Shown one piece after another: positions 62,000 through 64,000 of a DNA stretch of 64,000 nucleotides (the stretch's first letter is position 1; every line of letters begins with the position of its first letter). The translations under genes and the position numbers were made by a program. The notes beneath the pieces are model-generated. The model was not told the origin of the DNA and made no database searches. It was given only the letters and a program-made list of their open reading frames with translations. Source of the stretch: Proteromonas lacertae (taxonomy: Eukaryota; Sar; Bigyra; Opalinata; Proteromonadidae); assembly GCA_002245135.1 (NCBI GenBank), contig NGBS01001174.1:78030-142029 (forward strand), written 5' to 3'.

Positions 62000-62934
62000 A
62001 TGTATATAAAATCATTACAATCATTAAGAGGTTTTTCAATTTTATTATTATAGTATATCATTATTATAACAGAATATTTAGAGGTGGATATTTAGGTGTT
62101 ACTTTGTTTTTAGAGATATCAGGAGTTGTTAATAATATAGTTGGAAAAGAATTTTGTATAATTAATTTCTATTTAAAAGAATTAATTCTATTTATCCTTC
62201 ATTACTAATAGTAATTGCTATATTGAATTTCATTATAAAGGATATCTCATACAATGAATTAATTAACTATTACAAAGAGTGTAAATATTCATTAATTGGT
62301 TATTTAAATTATCATTTTTATAAAAATAGTTTAGACTATTTTAATCAGTATAATTCTGCGTCTTATATTCTTAATATGTGGTATATATCCTTGCAAATGC
62401 AATTATATATTATCTTCCCTCTGTTGAAGTTTTTATCAACAAGATATATTATTTTGATAATTGTTTTTAGTTATGTTATTTTTTTATATATAGTCTACAC
62501 AACATAAATAGATCATATTATATGATAGAATGCAGAATATATGAATTTCTTTAGGATTTATTATAATGAATAGAAGGATAGGAATAACAAAATATAATTA
62601 TGTATTTATCTACTTTATCATTTTCTTTTTATTATGTTTATCTATTATAGGTGATTATTCTTATTCATATGTTGTTATTTCAATAACTTCTGTGTTTGGA
62701 TTTGTCTTATTAGAGTTATTGATAAATAAATCATCTATATTTGATAAATCATTAGTGTTAAATTCACTTGGAAAGTATTCCTATCAGTTATATTTAATTC
62801 ATTATCCATTTATGTATATATTTCCACACAATATATTACTTAGAATTTTATGCTTGTATTTATTATCAATCTCTATACATTATACAGCACATTATATATC
62901 GAAGAGTTTTAGTATTTTAAATTTACAATTATAA
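62000..62934 (+). pseudogene. Acyltransferase-3 (OafA/NRF-6-like) gene, frame-broken
   Basis: Pieces in order across three frames match the membrane-bound acyltransferase-3 family, which O-acylates extracellular glycans. SLQSLRGFSILLL at 62,015 is followed in another frame by FRGGYLGVTLFLEISGV (62,078), then IYPSLLIVIAI (62,196), MWYISLQMQLYIIFPLL (62,375), EFLLGFIIMNR (62,543) and SLGKYSYQLYLIHYPFMY (62,767). The order and spacing fit the family, and the predicted membrane helices are there. Four frame changes fit single missing bases, plus one in-frame TAG at 62,051. No tiny intron explains them. It is either a decayed gene or sequence with uncorrected deletions. Confidence 0.65.
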
Positions 62935-63083
62935 TTATGATAAGTATTTATTCTTTTTATAAACTATATTCCATAAAATTAATTTAACCATAAAAAAGAA
63001 AGCGGAATTACATTTTCTTCCACATAAAGATCCAATCTATGAATACTATAAAGTATTTAGTTTGTTTAAATTACAAAAGTCAT

Positions 63084-64000
63084 ATAAGAAAAGGAGCTGT
63101 TGATTCTCCACGTAGTTTGTTAGTATCATTTGAACCTCCATCTGTTTATAGTGGATTGCCAATATTAGGTTATAAATTGAAATACGATACAACTCCTCTT
63201 TATACAAGTGATAATACTAATACAGTCGACTATAATGATGTTAATTTCTTGTACTATGATCAAACAATAGAAATAAGTGTAAATCAGGATATGAGTAATT
63301 TATTATATGATGCTATTGATATTAATAACAATAATGATGAAATTACATTGTGTTTATTAAAGGAACAAACATATCAATTAGTGTATGATGAATATATCTC
63401 AGATCCAATATCATTATTAGGAAGTGAAATTAGAGAAATGAGAAGTGTTATTGAATCAATACCAGAATAAAAGCAGCATCAATTAGAATACCATATTAGA
63501 TTAGTATTGGAGAAGTTGAAATTTGAAGAAAGAAGTATAAGAAGCACTAGTAGTAGCAATAATGGTGAAATCGTGTTTAATATAAGAACTCCAATTGATA
63601 TTTATATAAATGGTAGAAAGTATTGCTTATTAGGTAAGTATTATGAGAATATTACAGATTGCTATAATCAAGGATATCCAACAGAAGGAAAACAGAATGT
63701 TCAAGTAGTACAATCTTATACATACAATATACACTTGGAGAATGTAGCAAAATATAGCACATTTGAAATACGACATAATAGTGAACCTAAATGTTCAATT
63801 CATGTAACAAGTGAAAAATGTAATGGATGTATAATTATTAGTAATGTAATTACTGGATATGATCATTATTTAAGTCTTTCTGCATATAATGAGTTAGGGA
63901 GAAAGTGAATATGTTTCAGTTAATGAACCAATCATACCATGTGAAGTATCAGGTGCTCCAGTTGATGTTAACTTTTATAGTAAACAGTACATCATTAGAA
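63084..64000 (+). pseudogene. Diverged partial direct copy of the giant gene (source 53,587-54,503)
   Basis: From ATAAGAAAAGGAGC at 63,084 the sequence follows 53,587 onward, about 9.5 kb away in the same orientation. It encodes the same FNIII stretch (AVDSPRSLLVSFEPPSVY). Differences are few and clustered: a TTA insertion near 63,417, a patch of changes at 63,463-63,525 (including lost T in CCAGTAATAAAAG and an added A in GAAATTTG), a T-to-C change near 63,662, an added G near 63,897, and lost bases near 63,972. The indels break the frame, so it cannot encode the protein as written. The copy continues past the window. It is a partial duplication or an assembly artefact. Confidence 0.85.

Noticed and set aside
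1-64000. tRNA, rRNA or snoRNA genes
   Set aside because: No cloverleaf with a T-loop GTTCRA-type box and no rRNA core sequence was recognised on either strand by reading; a covariance-model search would be needed to exclude short ncRNAs.

Overview
The window is nuclear DNA of a microbial eukaryote. It is strongly AT-rich, by eye about three quarters A+T. Genes use the standard code, with TAA, TAG and TGA all as stops, and are packed tightly on both strands. They are interrupted by very small introns of about 26 to 47 nt that nearly always read GTAT...TAG. CFAP52, an axonemal protein, points to a cell with cilia or flagella. A phage-type mitochondrial RNA polymerase points to a mitochondrion with its own genome. 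The lineage cannot be fixed from this sequence; an AT-rich flagellated protist is the safest reading.

From 1 to 9.7 kb: a RecQ helicase whose N-terminus is an RPA1-type OB fold (5' end outside the window); three copies of a membrane-anchored papain-like protein with Ser in place of the catalytic Cys, two of them in a near-perfect 1.23-kb inverted repeat; then eIF2-alpha and the box C/D snoRNP factor BCD1, divergent from a 40-bp spacer.

From 9.8 to 19.4 kb: a protein with two tandem cathepsin X/Z domains; a Nopp140/SRP40-like nucleolar protein with about 17 acidic-serine repeats and a broken 3' end; the minor-spliceosome protein ZCRB1; CFAP52; and a seven-exon mitochondrial RNA polymerase. 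Most are housekeeping genes of RNA biogenesis and translation.

From 19.6 to 58.4 kb: one essentially intronless secreted giant of about 12,900 residues. It has a signal peptide, fibronectin III domains, a block of three PA14 domains with filamin-like repeats, more fibronectin III domains alternating with a recurring module I cannot name, and a Thr/Glu/Pro-rich tail. Its frame is broken 13 times, always by +1, and 11 of the breaks fall in 38.9-45.9 kb.

From 58.4 to 64 kb: a disturbed region. It holds a 5'-truncated CH-domain/coiled-coil gene that runs into a 3'-truncated LicD/fukutin-type gene, an intact glycosyltransferase, a frame-broken acyltransferase-3 gene, and a diverged direct copy of 53,587-54,500 of the giant gene that runs off the window. 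The giant secreted protein and the glycan-modifying genes would suit building a cell surface, but that link is inference. Several breaks could be long-read sequencing or assembly errors and are flagged as such.
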